Source: Musa acuminata AAA Group (lineage: Eukaryota > Streptophyta > Magnoliopsida > Zingiberales > Musaceae). From it: a DNA stretch of 64,000 nt. Position 1 is the first letter of the stretch. Each line of letters starts with the position of its first letter. A model generated the notes under the pieces. That model was not told the origin of the DNA and did no database searches. It saw only the letters and a list, made by a program, of their open reading frames with translations. Where the stretch lies: positions 18,252,001 to 18,316,000 of the forward strand of contig NC_088327.1 of assembly GCF_036884655.1 (NCBI RefSeq), written 5' to 3'. The position numbers were made by a program, and so were the translations under genes. Of the stretch, positions 10,645 to 21,602 are shown piece by piece.

Positions 10645-11433
10645 CGGTGAAGAGTAGAGGTTTCAACTTGGCCGAATAACTCCTGTTTCGAGCATCTCTT
10701 TTACAATCCTTTCTATTTCATCCTTTTGGAGATGTGGATACTGATATGGCTGAGCATTTGCTGAAGATTTTCCTGGAAGAATCATTATACAATGATCATG
10801 CTGACGGGTAAGAGGTAGGTTACGCGGTTCGTCAAATATATTTGAAAATTCAGCAAGTAAAGGAAGTAGATTTGGATCTTCAAATTCTGTTGACTCTCCC
10901 TTAGTTTGCTGCTCAAGTTGTACCAAAAAGCCACTACATGCTTTATACAAAGCCTTCTCCATTTGTTGTGTGCAAATCGTTGTTATGTCGCCCCCACGTT
11001 TCCCGTGCAATGTCACTTGTTTCTCCTTACTGTAAAATTTCATAATTAGTTTCATAAAATTCCAGAAAATATCACCTAATGTCGTCAACCATTTAATTCT
11101 GAGCATGGCATCATGATTGTTAAGAGGGAGAAGGAAGAAATCTGCAATTATCTCTTGGTCCTGCAGCAATAGTTTCTCTTGCGGGCGCCTACGATCACAA
11201 TTCAAAATCCATCCGTCGGTGACCTTAACATCAAACCTGCAGCGATTCTCGAAAGGTAATGCTATCCGAATAGCAAGCTTACTATTTAGGAAGTTAGTAG
11301 TACTGCCCGTGTCGATGAAAATAGTGATCGGTTGTTGTTTGAGAAGGCCTCAAACTTTCATCGTTTGCGGGTTTGAGTAGCTGGCTAGTGCGTGTACTAT
11401 AACGTCAATCGATTGTGGCTCTTCTTCCACATC
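10645..11433 (-). pseudogene. G1 protease and start of RT
   Basis: Read downwards, a retropepsin-like segment with FIDTGSTTNFLN (DTG active site) lies near 11300-11330, in a frame broken by a stop just before it. The stretch at 10663-11205 is open, with DHDAMLRIKWLTTLGDI-type sequence, the region before RT (AEFSNIFDEPRNLPLTRQHDHCI) and the first RT motif (KDEIERIVKEMLETGVIRPS). A stop between 10645 and 10662 separates it from the RT/RNase H frame. This is the usual chromovirus order: gag, protease, RT. Confidence 0.82.
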
Positions 11434-11662
11434 TTATTTATGTTCAAGGTTCTTTTCTGAATGTTCAATGACCTCTTCTTCTATTGGTTCAATCATAAGA
11501 AGTCTCACTTTCATCGTTTGCGGATTTGAGTAGCCAACTAGTGTGTGTACTATAACGTCGGTCGGTTGTGGCTCTTCTTCCGCATCTTCTTCATTATGTT
11601 TAAGGCTCTCTTCTAGATGTTTAATAACCTCTTCTTCTATTGGTTCAATCATAGCAAGTCTC
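11354..11662 (-). repeat. Tandem duplication of about 155 bp in G1 gag-protease linker
   Basis: Two head-to-tail copies, 11354-11506 and 11507-11662, encode an acidic MIEPIEEEVI...NPQTMKV segment twice. G2 and G3 have a single copy. The first unit (153 bp) is a multiple of three, as is the second (156 bp), so the duplication keeps the frame. It arose after G1 split from the other copies. Confidence 0.85.
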
Positions 11663-12585
11663 CCTTTACTACAGCGATGCTCACGGCTCCACGGCTCGTC
11701 ACAATGCCAACATAACCCCTTCGCATATCGTTCCCGAAGCTCTTCTCCTATTAACCTCTTTGGTATAGGGACTTGGTCAATAGTAGGGGGGGCTGAGGGC
11801 TTCAATATTACTGGTTGAGGAGCAACCCTAGTCCTCCAAGCTTCATGGTTCAATTACTCCTCTTGATGTCGTGCGAAAGAGATGGCTGCCATAAGCGTAT
11901 ATGGTTGTCGTGCTTTAACTTCTCCTCGTATCTCCTGCTTCAAGCCCTCAATGAAGGTCCTCAATAGCTGTTTTTGAGACCAGTCATGAGTTTGATTAGA
12001 TAACCTTTCAAACATGGTTTGGTACTCCTTAATGGTAGAGGTTTGTCGGATATTTGCTAGTTGTCCGTCAATATTCTTGTAATCGATTGGTTTGAAGCGA
12101 ATCAGCAGTCCTTCTTTGAATTGTTGCCATGAAAAGACTCCATAAGTATGTTCAAACCAGTCAAACCACTATATAGCATCCCTTTCAAGATGTATAGCTG
12201 TAATTTTCACCATAGATGCATCCGCGATTTTATGGTACCGGAAATATCGTTCCGCGCGCGAGATCCAACCAATCAGGTCTCCTTCTTCCCATCTAGGGAA
12301 GTCCACTCTCATGCATGGATAGTTGGGGTCAGTCATAGAGCTTCTCCTCTCTTGAAAGTTATATCTTCGAGCTTGGTGCAATTGGGCAAAGCTCTCTCCT
12401 TGATATGATTTATTCGGGCTTAGTGGTCAGCCCAATCTGAGTTCGGTAAAGAACGTCCGAATCTTATCCTCCATTCGTACCTCAAAGGCTTCAAATTTAG
12501 CATTGATTACCTCCTCAGATGCCATAATATATGCCGCCAAATCTGTGATGTTAAGATCTCTCTTTTGTTGTCGGGTTAAAGGCAT
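11434..12585 (-). pseudogene. G1 gag
   Basis: Nucleocapsid/capsid gene of a Ty3/gypsy chromovirus-like element. The start ATG at 12583-12585 (MPLTRQQKRDLN-like) is shared by position with G2 and G3. Recognisable parts are a capsid segment with DPNYPCMRVDFPRWEEGD, GWISRAERYF and FERLSNQTHDWSQKQLLRTFIEGL, and a knuckle GLCWHCDEPWSREHRC near 11680-11725, of the wide-spaced CX2C...HXC type common in this group. Several stops interrupt it, for example near 12166 and 11855. It would package the element RNA. Coding is followed directly by the acidic linker and protease. Confidence 0.85.
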
Positions 12586-13842
12586 GTATTGGTTGAGAGA
12601 GGTGATGGTCGAAAGGGTTGGTGGATTGGTGGATATAGGCTACGGTTTAGGCTTGTTTTGTGGCTATTTTGGGTGCAGTTTGAGGGTGTGATTTGGTGGA
12701 GTTTTAGGGCTATGGATGAAAGTTTTGGATCTGTGGTAGATGGTAGCAAAGGTTTGATAGAAATCAGTGGAAGTTGCAGCAAGTATGTGCTGTCTTGTAA
12801 GAGCAGAATTATCGTCGAAGAAATAGCAGTTTCTCGACATAATTTCCACCAAAAACTTGAGAGAATTGAGGAGGGAATTGATAACAAAATCACAGTTTAT
12901 ATGATAGCAAGGATGACTAATTTAATCAAGAAAATTTTGGCAGTATAATAGCAAGGAAATTGGTGCAAGTTGCGATAGCAGAATTCTCGTCGAAAAATTT
13001 TAGCGGTTTATGATGAAAATTTGCAGCAACACAAAATCGCTTTTAGAGAGGAATTCCACAATAGATCAATCTTAGATGGAAGCCAAGATGATCTATGAAG
13101 TGTATAAGAAATTTCATTCAAAAAAGATTGCAAATAGATGGGTTAAGGCAATAATATGCGGCTGAAATTTTCTGCAGCACAGATTTTTAAGTATAGCAGA
13201 TTGGACGTAAAAGATCAGTAGTTTATATTGAGAATTTTTTGATGAAACTAAAGGAAAATATACTATTAGGAAGTTTCAAAGCTATCATAAAAATTTCGTA
13301 TAGATTTGGATAGAAACAACGTAGTATCAAGATCAAACAAACAGTGCTATGCGGCTGAAATTTTACAAGCAGATTTTCAAGTATAACAGATTAGACGTAA
13401 AATATCAATGGTTTATATTGAGAATTTTTTGACAAAACCAAAGGGAAATCTGCTGTTAGGAAGTGTCAAAGATGACATAAAAATTTCATAGAGATTTGGA
13501 TAGAAAAAACATAGTAACAAGATCAAACAGACGGTGTTATACGGTTGGAATTCTGCAATGTATCTTTCATCGTAGAGATGAAAACTTTATGACAAAATAT
13601 TTATGCAGCAATATAGGAATAATTTTTTTGGGATTTTCAAATAAGGATAACTAAATTTCAGCAGCAGTAAGGTAGAAACCAGAACCTATTGCAATTCACG
13701 GGGAGATCAAAGGATGATCAGTGGTGGTGGAGATGACGGCAGAATTTGGCAACGATCTCTTAAGCAATTGTGGGAATTGCTTTGGGCGGTTGTGGAGGGT
13801 TGATGGATGGCTATGGAAGGGCAGGGAGACGTCAAGAATGCT
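12586..13842 (-). other. G1 untranslated leader
   Basis: The 1.26 kb between PBS and gag ATG has no accepted coding sequence. It contains tandem repeats of about 190 bp at 13158-13545 (see separate entry) and is AT-rich. Long leaders of this kind commonly carry packaging and dimerisation signals, but none can be pointed to here. Confidence 0.7.
13158..13545 (-). repeat. About 190-bp tandem repeats in G1 leader
   Basis: Units begin at GCGGCTGAAA 13158 and 13351, and a third partial unit begins at 13541 (ACGGTTGGAA). Each unit carries the order CAGATT...GTATA(A/G)CAGATT, TTTATATTGAGAATTTTTTGA, GGAAAT or AAAATAT, ATAAAAATTTC and GATCAAACA. The spacing is 193 and 190 bp. The same repeat, with the same spacing, is present in G2 (25361, 25552, 25745) and G3 (53755, 53948, 54131), so it is a family feature. 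Confidence 0.8.
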
Positions 13843-13854
13843 GCTCTGATACCA
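13843..13854 (-). promoter_or_regulatory. Primer binding site of G1 (initiator tRNA-Met)
   Basis: On the minus strand this reads TGGTATCAGAGC, complementary to the 3' end of plant initiator tRNA-Met. It lies two bases inside the 5' LTR (13857-14250). Confidence 0.9.
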
Positions 13855-13856
13855 GG

Positions 13857-14250
13857 TGGTAGAACCCTTGCAGATTCTAAACTTGGGGTTGATCTCTTTA
13901 GGGGATCGGCCTCCTTGGAACTCTATAGGGGTTCCTCCCTCCAAGTTGCTGCTCAAAGGCTGCAGAAAATATTCATCTATTGCTTATGAAAAGAGGAGGA
14001 ATACATAACTATTTATAGAGCTTCTAAACCCTAACTCCTAATAGGACTCCTACTCAAGACTCCTACTTCTAACCAACTCCTAATAGGACTCCTACTCAAG
14101 ACTCATATTCCTTTACAACTCCTTATTCTTCTCTAAGAAACAACCTCCTAACCCTTGCCGGCCTCTTCACCTCTTTAATAGGGGTCGGCTTAGGTAGGTT
14201 TTATATGAATGTCCCTCTCAAGTAGGACTCTCCTAGCTAGAGTCCTAACA
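13857..14250 (-). repeat. 5' LTR of G1
   Basis: 394 bp, from TGTTAGGACTCTAGC to GGGTTCTACCA on the minus strand. TATA box (plus view TATTTATA) at 14010-14017. One terminal unit. The outer end abuts the TSD ttatg at 14251-14255. Confidence 0.93.
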
Positions 14251-14320
14251 TTATGATTAGGAGGGTAAGAGGGGTGTTGCATGGGACTCATAGGATCAAG
14301 AATACCTTTGGTGATGTTCG
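14251..14320 (-). pseudogene. 70-bp slice of C0 gag between two insertions
   Basis: On the minus strand this reads through NITKGILDPMSPMQHPSYPPNHN, a His/Pro-rich linker that continues the C0 gag reading at 21603 and leads to 8784. It is bounded by the TSD of G1 (ttatg) and the TSD of Z1 (gttcg). It shows that two retrotransposons landed about 65 bp apart in the same gene. Confidence 0.8.
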
Positions 14321-15948
14321 TGTTAGGATCGGAGTGGCACTAAGAGGGGGGGGTGAATTAGTGCAGTGGTAAAGTACGATAAACTTTTGACGATTTAAAC
14401 ACTTTCAGAAACTTCGTACGATAAAAGCAACGTTTCGTTTGAAACCGTTTCGATTGCGTTTTAACTTGAAGGCATACGTAAGAAGGAGACAAAGAAGTAG
14501 AGCATCAAAGTGAAGATGGTGTGCAGTAATATAAATGACAATAAGATAAACACAAACCGATTTATAGTGGTTCGGTCATGTGACCTACATCCACTTGCGA
14601 AGCCTTCTTCGATGAGGCTCCCAACTTCCACTAGCAAATCACTTTGAAGGGGAAGGACAAATACCCCTCTTACAACCTTTTACAAGTGGTTCACTCTCTT
14701 ACAAATTTTCAAAGAGAAAGGAGGTGAACACTCAAGCAATTGAAAATCACTTTGAAGGGGAAGGACAAATACCCCTCTTACAACCTTTCCCAACTTCTCA
14801 AAGGTTGTGTTCTCTTCTGAGAATTGACGGGTATTTATAGGCCCCAAGAGGATTCAAATTTGAGCTCCAAAATTTGAATTCTCTTGGGTTTCCGAGACTG
14901 GCGGTGCCACCGCCTGTCGGTGGCGGTGCCACCGCTTATAAGTGTCTGACACTGATAGTGTGCTAGCGGTGCCACCGCCCAGTCCGATGGTGCCACCACC
15001 CAGTCCGCGGTGCCACCGCTCAGTTCTCAGGTTCTGGGCGGTGCCACCGCCTACACTATTTCAGCTCACTGGTTGGGCTCCAAACATGGCCCAAACCAGT
15101 CCGAACTCGGGCCCAATTGGCCTCTACTTGGGTTATAGGATTAACACCTAATCCTAACCCTAATTAATATGCTAACTATGAATTTAAAGACATTTTCTAA
15201 GCTATTACAAAGTCTGTAAGTCAAGACTTCTTCCGGCGAACTTCTGGCGGTCTTCCGATAAACTCTCGGAAACCATTCTGTGGACTCCCGGCAAGCTCCT
15301 AAACTTCACGATTTGATCTTGGTGAGTTCCAACGAGCTTCTTCGGCAAGCTCCGATCTTTCTCGGTGAGCTCCGCGAACTTCCCACGAACATTCCGGCGA
15401 GCTTCCGAAAAACCCTTCGGCAAGCTCCCTACTCATTCTCGGCTAGTTCTGACAACATTCCCGACGAACCTTCAGACTTCCGTCAAACTCTCGAACTCCC
15501 AACGAATCCTTCGCGCTTGACTCCGACACTTTGTTTCGCTTTATGTCTTTGTCGTTATCGTAGTTATTTCTGCACACACAAACTAAAACTCTACTCCGAT
15601 CTAGATAATTATTACAACGCGAATTGACATTCTGTTGCCCGGCACGTCATTGGTTGGTGCTTCGTCCGATTCTTCAGCGCATCATCCTCTCTTGCGGCTT
15701 GTTGCCCAATCGGCAATTGACCTCCGCAACCCCGATATCCTTAGCGCAATTCCGCTCTCCTTGGCTCGATGCCCGACGTCCGAAGCGTTCTGCCGTCCAA
15801 TATCCTGACGTGATCTCCTCCGGCGCAATGTCAATTCCTCCTGCATTAACTGTCTAATCCTGATCGAGTAGACCTGCATCACTCAAAACGTAGATTAAAT
15901 CATAAACACATATCAAGTGGTTTCATCATCAAAATACGAGATTCAACA
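14321..15948 (-). repeat. 3' LTR of Z1
   Basis: 1628 bp. The plus-strand view starts TGTTAGGATCGGAG and ends GATTCAACA. G-run at 14343-14352, next to the end of U5. TATA box (plus view TATTTATA) at 14832-14839. A palindrome array with GCGGTGCCACCGC cores lies at about 14899-15055, upstream of the TATA in element orientation. Confidence 0.9.
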
Positions 15949-18900
15949 ATCTCCCCCTTTTTGATGATGATAACCACTTGATGACGGAGTTAACCTTAAC
16001 TCCCGGAGTTTAAACAAACTCCCCCTATCAATATGGCTTATTGATAGAAACTCTTGGATTCCATAATCCAAGCAACATGTCATCATAAACTTATGCATAA
16101 CATGTCATGTCATCATACTTCTCCCCCTTTGTCATCAACAAAAAAGAGAAGTTCCTACTCTTATGTGTTTAGAGATAAAAAGTTTCATATATTGCATGAA
16201 AAACATAGTATCAAATTTTATCGTCGTGCAATCTGGCAATTAAAGATGTGTAAGTTTAGCATGTTTGCTTTTCTTGAGATAACAACTAATTACTTCTCTT
16301 TAGACTACAAGCTAGCAATTTTCATGATTTGCAAGCTAGCAAATTTTTGCTTCCTTTGCAATGTTTGAGCTAGCAATTTTGCTTCCGTAATAAGTTAGCA
16401 TGTTTTGTATTTTGAGATAGGCAAGATAGCACATTTGCTTTTTTTTGAGATAGCAACTCTTTTGAGATAGTGATCTTAGCAAATTTTACATCATGCAAGG
16501 TAGCAAATTTTTGTGATGTTCAAGATTGTAAGTTCTTTCTTCTCTTTTGAGAAGTGCTATTTTCACTTCCTTTACAAAGTGCAAGCTAGCAAAGTGTTTG
16601 AAAAAGTGATCAAGTTTTGCAACATACAAGCTGGTAAAAATTTCGAAAGCAAATACAAGATAGCTTTCTTGTTGAAGTGTGTAAACTATCGATTCTTGCT
16701 TCCTATTGTAATGTGCAGGTTGCAAGTCTTGCTTCTTGAGATAGGCAAGATAGTGATGTTCAAGAAGATAACTTTTGCTTCTTGAAATAAGCAAGTTAGC
16801 AATCTTTGCTACTTAAGATAGGCAAGCTAGCAATCAAGTTTTTGCATCTTCTTGACTTGTGCAAGCTAGCTATCACCCCCTTTGTCATTGTCAAAAAGAA
16901 AGGAAGACCCTTTACATCAATTATGACAAAGGTAAGTATCAATCTTATTTGTGCATCATCATATTTTCAAATTAGAATATGTACATTTTCAAAAACCTTA
17001 TATTCATTCATGCATGATATTGAATAAATCGATCAACATTATGAGGATATCATACATGATACTAAAATTTTTAACTATTTGTCAATATTTTGATCATGAT
17101 ACCAAACATTCATCATTTAGAGTATTCATGATACAAAACATTAAATCAATATTTATAATACATCATTTTAGCAACAACTCATAGTATTTTAAATTATGAT
17201 TTACATCATATGTAATACATCACATCATAATTAGAAAGCACAAGTATTGCATACATCATTGCAAATCATAAATGTTTCATATCATTATGGTATCAATTTG
17301 TCAAATTATATCCTATCATGCATGATCAAAACTTCTCCCCATTTGTATTTCATGCATAATTTCACTTCATCACATTAGGAGTATCAAGAGGAATTAATTG
17401 GGTGATGAGATAAATATTTCACGAATACATGGAATTGTATAAAAAATCATATCATAAGTGTTTCATACATTCATATCATCACATGAAGGAATATACACAA
17501 AAGTTTGTGATGAGATATTACTTCATGAATACAATAAAATTCATATAGCATATCATGGTTTATTAGAATTAGTCTTCCTTTTGGTGAATAGCAAAAAGAA
17601 TAGTAGGAGAGCAAGATCTCAATTCATGCACATCAAATATTCAATCATCAAAATCAGGATTCATCTATAAAATTCTCCTCTTTAAATATTCAAAGAGAGA
17701 ATCATGATGAACATTCTTGGTTTACATAAAGTTTCAAAACATAATTATCAAGGTCATGAATACTAAAAGACTATGAAACATTTCGATAAATCTCCTTTTA
17801 AATAGAAAACAATCTTGATTTATAAAGGATTTCATGTTATAAATTTCAAGAGATCAAGATCATGATTTCGATAAAAATTTATTCAAATTTAAATCATCAA
17901 AATCATTATCAAAATCCAAGAGATTCACAAAGATGATACAAATGGATTCATCAAAATCAAAAAGATTGAGCAAAATAATTTTCAAGAATGTTTTCCTCTT
18001 TTCGATTGTTTCAAAACATATGATTTTGTTTCATTTATGCCAAATAAAAACATGTATCATGTTTAAAACTGAAAGAGTAAGATTTATTTCAACAAAGATC
18101 AATAAGGTACTTTCATTATGGTAAAAATCAATAATCCATAAATCGTAAGATTCATCATGCATAATTTCAAAATTTATTAAGCATAATCAATATGCATGAC
18201 ACTAAAACATGGTTTCAAAATGTTTAATATGATTATTACACAATTTTATCATTATGCATCATTATATATAACTTTACAATGTCATGCATAAAATCATCAA
18301 ATCATAGTATTAAAATATTAATATTTTCATTGCAACTTTATGCATCATTAAGTATACAATGGTCAAGCATGACACTTCACTATTTCATATAAGCATGCCT
18401 ATTTCATTTACGTCAAATCAAAACATACATCATTTTTTTAAAGCCACTTTTATGTCAAATCAAAAAATGCATCATTAAGCATGATCATTATGCATTACTT
18501 CAAATCAAACATGATTTCATTTAATTTCAAAATATTTATCATGATAGAGCATATAAGCCAAAGAAATTATTAAACATAAAGCATATTCATCAATGATGGT
18601 TTCATTGAGTATAAAGTATTTTCAACCAAAATCATTTGTTATTTGTTGCAGTCATACATTTTTCTTTTTAGGTGAATCTATCTTTTCATGCTTAGTTTGC
18701 ATACAAAAGTCGTGCATCATTTTCGAAAGCAACTTTCATCATGGTATAAATCGATAATCCATAAATCGTAAAAGATCATTATGGAAATCATCAATAATCA
18801 ATAAACTATAAATTACCCAAAACTCATCATCATCATGCATAGCTTCAAAAAATAAATTTATTAGGCATGATATCATATTTCATAAGGTATTTTTAATCAA

Positions 18901-19046
18901 AATCATTTTGTTTATCATAAACATACTATTTTCATGATTATTTTCAAAATTACTAGAATGATAAGCATGATTTCTATTTTTTTATTTTCATGTAATTTTT
19001 AAGAAAATTAATCCTAAACTAAATTAAAAATAACTCATGAAAAGTA
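15949..19046 (-). other. Z1 non-coding internal region with GCTAGC-rich degenerate repeats
   Basis: About 3.1 kb of AT-rich DNA with no pol. Between about 16230 and 16870 it is a degenerate array built from words such as GCAAGCTAGCAA, GAGATAGGCAAG and TTTGCTTC. The rest (about 16950-19040) is dominated by ATCAT and ATGCAT words. The PPT is at 15949-15961. A second PPT-like purine tract, plus view CTTCTCCCCCTTT, lies at 16118-16130, and a third candidate is near 16876. A similar non-coding block precedes the 3' LTR of W. Confidence 0.75.
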
Positions 19047-20026
19047 TTATATAATTTTAAAATAATTCAAGAGAGTTGAGTTACTTACCTTATAGTCGAA
19101 GCTCGTCAAAGCCCAATTCGTCGTTTCACCTTTGGAAGTTTTTGATTCATCCTTGGTTGCCTTCCTCTTCTTTGGCCTCTTCCTCCGTTCAAGTTCATTG
19201 TTTATTTTAGATTTTTGTTTAATAAACTTATTATGATTTAGTATTCGAAGTTCAAGTTCATCATTGTCCTCATCACTTGAGTCATCACTCAAGTGGTATT
19301 CATTTGTCCGGAGTTCCAAATCCTTCCTATTCTTTGGAAGGTGGTTCAAGTGCTCATCGGGTTCAAAATGTTCCAAAAGTATCATTTCATAGGTTATTAA
19401 TGACCCGATTAATTCTTCTAATGGAAAATCATTTAAATTATTTATCTCTTGTATTGCGATTATTTTAGGATCCCACCTTTTTGGAAGGGATCTTAAGATC
19501 TTGCTTACGAGATCAAAATTCGAAAAAGATTTACCAAGAACTCTTAGATTATTGACGACATCCGTGAAACGGGTGTACATGTTGCCTATAGTCTCGCTTG
19601 GTTGCATTCGAAAAAGCTCAAAATTATGCAATAAAAATATTAACTTTCGAGTCTTTGACTCTACTAGTTCCCTCGTGCGTGATTTTAAGTGTTCACCAAA
19701 TATCAAAAGCCGTTTCGCACGTAGAAATCCGATTGAACTCATTTTTGTCTAAAGCGCAAAATAAGGCATTCATAGCCTTTGCGTTTAAAGAAAAATACTT
19801 CTTCTCCAAATCCGACCATTCATTCATCGGTTTAGAGGGAAGTTGAAAACCATTTTCAACGATATTCCATAAATCCAAATTCATAGAAATCAAGAAAACT
19901 CTCATTCGAGTTTTCCAATAAGTGTAGTCCAATCCGTTAAACAACGGTGGACGAACAACCGATAAGCCTCTTGAAAGCCATGAAGAGCCATTTCTCTCGG
20001 GTGTAAATCCGAAATGAAAAATACTG
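19047..20026 (-). pseudogene. Z1 gag
   Basis: SIRE-type capsid gene in two overlapping frames, 19693-20040 and 19047-19742, with a frameshift near 19720. Recognisable parts are RPPLFNGLDYTYWKTRMRVF, NAKAMNALFCALDKNEF, FELFRMQPSETIGNMYTRF and KILRSLPKRWDPKI, all matching the S gag. It ends after ALTSFDYK. Compared with S, the CCHC knuckle is missing and everything downstream is lost. The capsid fold could bind RNA or assemble; with no knuckle, specific packaging is doubtful. Confidence 0.85.
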
Positions 20027-20027
20027 G

Positions 20028-20039
20028 GCTCTGATACCA
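20028..20039 (-). promoter_or_regulatory. Primer binding site of Z1 (initiator tRNA-Met)
   Basis: On the minus strand this reads TGGTATCAGAGC, starting two bases after the 5' LTR end. Same site type as S, A, B and the gypsy copies. Confidence 0.9.
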
Positions 20040-20041
20040 AT

Positions 20042-21602
20042 TGTTAGGATCAGAGTGGCACTAAGAGGGGGGGGGGGTGAATTAGTGCAGTGGTAAAGTA
20101 CGATAAACTTTTGATGATTTAAACACTTTCGAAAACTTCGTACGATAAAAGCAATGTTTCGTTTAAAACCGTTTCGATTACGTTTTAACTTGAAGGCATA
20201 CGTAAGAAGGAGACAAAGAAGTAGAGCATCAAAGTGAAGATGGTGTGCAGTAAGATAAATGACAATAAGATAAATGCAAACCGATTTATAGTGCTTCGGT
20301 CATGCGACCTACATCCACTTGCGAAGCCTTCTTCGATGAGGCTCCCAACTTCCAATAGCAAATCACTTTAAAGGGGAAGGAAAAATACCCCTCTTACAAC
20401 CTTTTACAAGTGGTTCACTCTCTTACAAATTTTCAAAGAGAAAGAAGGAGGTGAACACTCAAGTAATTGAAAACAAAAACATGCTAAAGACTTTGCTAAG
20501 ACTTTTATCTCAATCTTTTACTTCTCAAAGGTTGCGTTCTCTACTGAGAATTGAGGGGTATTTATAGGCCCCAAGAGGATTCAAATTTGGGCTCCAAAAT
20601 TTAAATTCTCTTGGGTTTTCGAGGCTGGCGGTGCCACCACCTGTCGGTGGCTATGCCACCGCTTGTCGGTGTCTGACACTGATAGTGTGCTAGCGATGCC
20701 ACCGCCCAGTCCGGCGGTGCCACCGCCTACACTATTTCAACTCACTGGTTGGGCTCCAAACTTGGCCCAATTGGCCCCTACTTGGGTTATAGGATTAACA
20801 CATAATCCTAACCCTAATTAATGTGCTAACTACGAATTTAAAGACATTTTCTAAGTTATTACAAAGTCCGTAAGTCAAGACTTCTTCCGGCGAACTTCTG
20901 GCGGTCTTCCGATAAACTCTCGGAAACCATTCTGCGGACTCCTGGCAAGCTCCTAAACTTCACGATTTGATCTTGGCGAGTTCCAACGAGCTTCTTCGGC
21001 AAGCTCCGATCTTTCTCGGCGAGCTCCGTAAACTTCCCACGAACCTTCCGGTGAGCTTCCGAAAAACCCTTCGGCAAGGTCCCTACTAATTCTCAGCTAG
21101 TTCCGGCAGCATTCCCGACGAACCTTCGGACTTCCGTCGAACTCTCAAACTCCCAACGAATCCTTCGCGCTTGACTCCGACACTTTGTTTCGCTTTATGT
21201 CTTTGTCATTATCGTAGTTATTCATGCACACACAAACTAAAACTCTACTCCGATCTAGACAATTATTACAACGCGAATTGACATTCTATTGCCCGGCACG
21301 TCATTGGTTGGCGCTTCGTCCGATTCTTCAGCGCATCGTCCTCTCTTGCGGCTTGTTGCCCAATCGGCGGTTGACCTCCGCAACCCCGATATCCTTCGCA
21401 CAATTCCACTCTCCTTGGCCCGATGCCCGACGTCTGAAGCGTTCTGCCGTCCAATATCCTAATGTGATCTCCTCTGGCGCAACGTCAATTCCTCCTGCGT
21501 TAACTGTCTAATCCTGATCGAGTAGACCTGCATCACTCAAAACATAGATTAAATCATAAACACATATCAAGTGGTTTAATCATCAAAATACAAGATTCAA
21601 CA
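20042..21602 (-). repeat. 5' LTR of Z1
   Basis: 1561 bp. The plus view starts TGTTAGGATCAGAG and ends GATTCAACA. G-run of about 12 at 20062-20075. TATA (plus view TATTTATA) at 20559-20566. The palindrome array (about 20625-20735) is shorter than in the 3' LTR, which explains part of the length difference. Confidence 0.9.

Larger units (their letters stand above)
8785..14250 (-). mobile_element. Non-autonomous Ty3/gypsy chromovirus-like element G1
   Basis: Complete by structure: two LTRs of 394 bp (8785-9178 and 13857-14250), a PBS, a PPT and a perfect 5-bp TSD ttatg (8780-8784 and 14251-14255). It is read on the minus strand, so the 5' LTR is the right one. Order from the 5' end: leader with about 190-bp repeats, gag with knuckle, protease, truncated RT, RNase H, reduced integrase with chromodomain-like tail, PPT. 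It lacks the RT catalytic core and the integrase core exactly as G2 and G3 do, so it would have depended on proteins from a complete relative. It inserted in the gag of C0. Confidence 0.93.
14321..21602 (-). mobile_element. Gag-only SIRE-like element Z1 (non-autonomous)
   Basis: Read on the minus strand: 5' LTR 20042-21602, PBS, a short gag, about 3.1 kb of non-coding DNA, PPT, 3' LTR 14321-15948. The TSD is gttcg (14316-14320) versus gtttg (21603-21607), one mismatch. The LTR ends (TGTTGA..., ...GATCCTAACA) match S. There is no protease, integrase, RT or RNase H at all, so it is a deletion derivative that would have needed pol from an S-like element. Confidence 0.9.

Noticed and set aside
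19060..19090. AAGGTAAGT on the minus strand at the end of Z1 gag as a splice donor
   Set aside because: No acceptor partner could be identified and the sequence also continues as gag coding; chance is likely.
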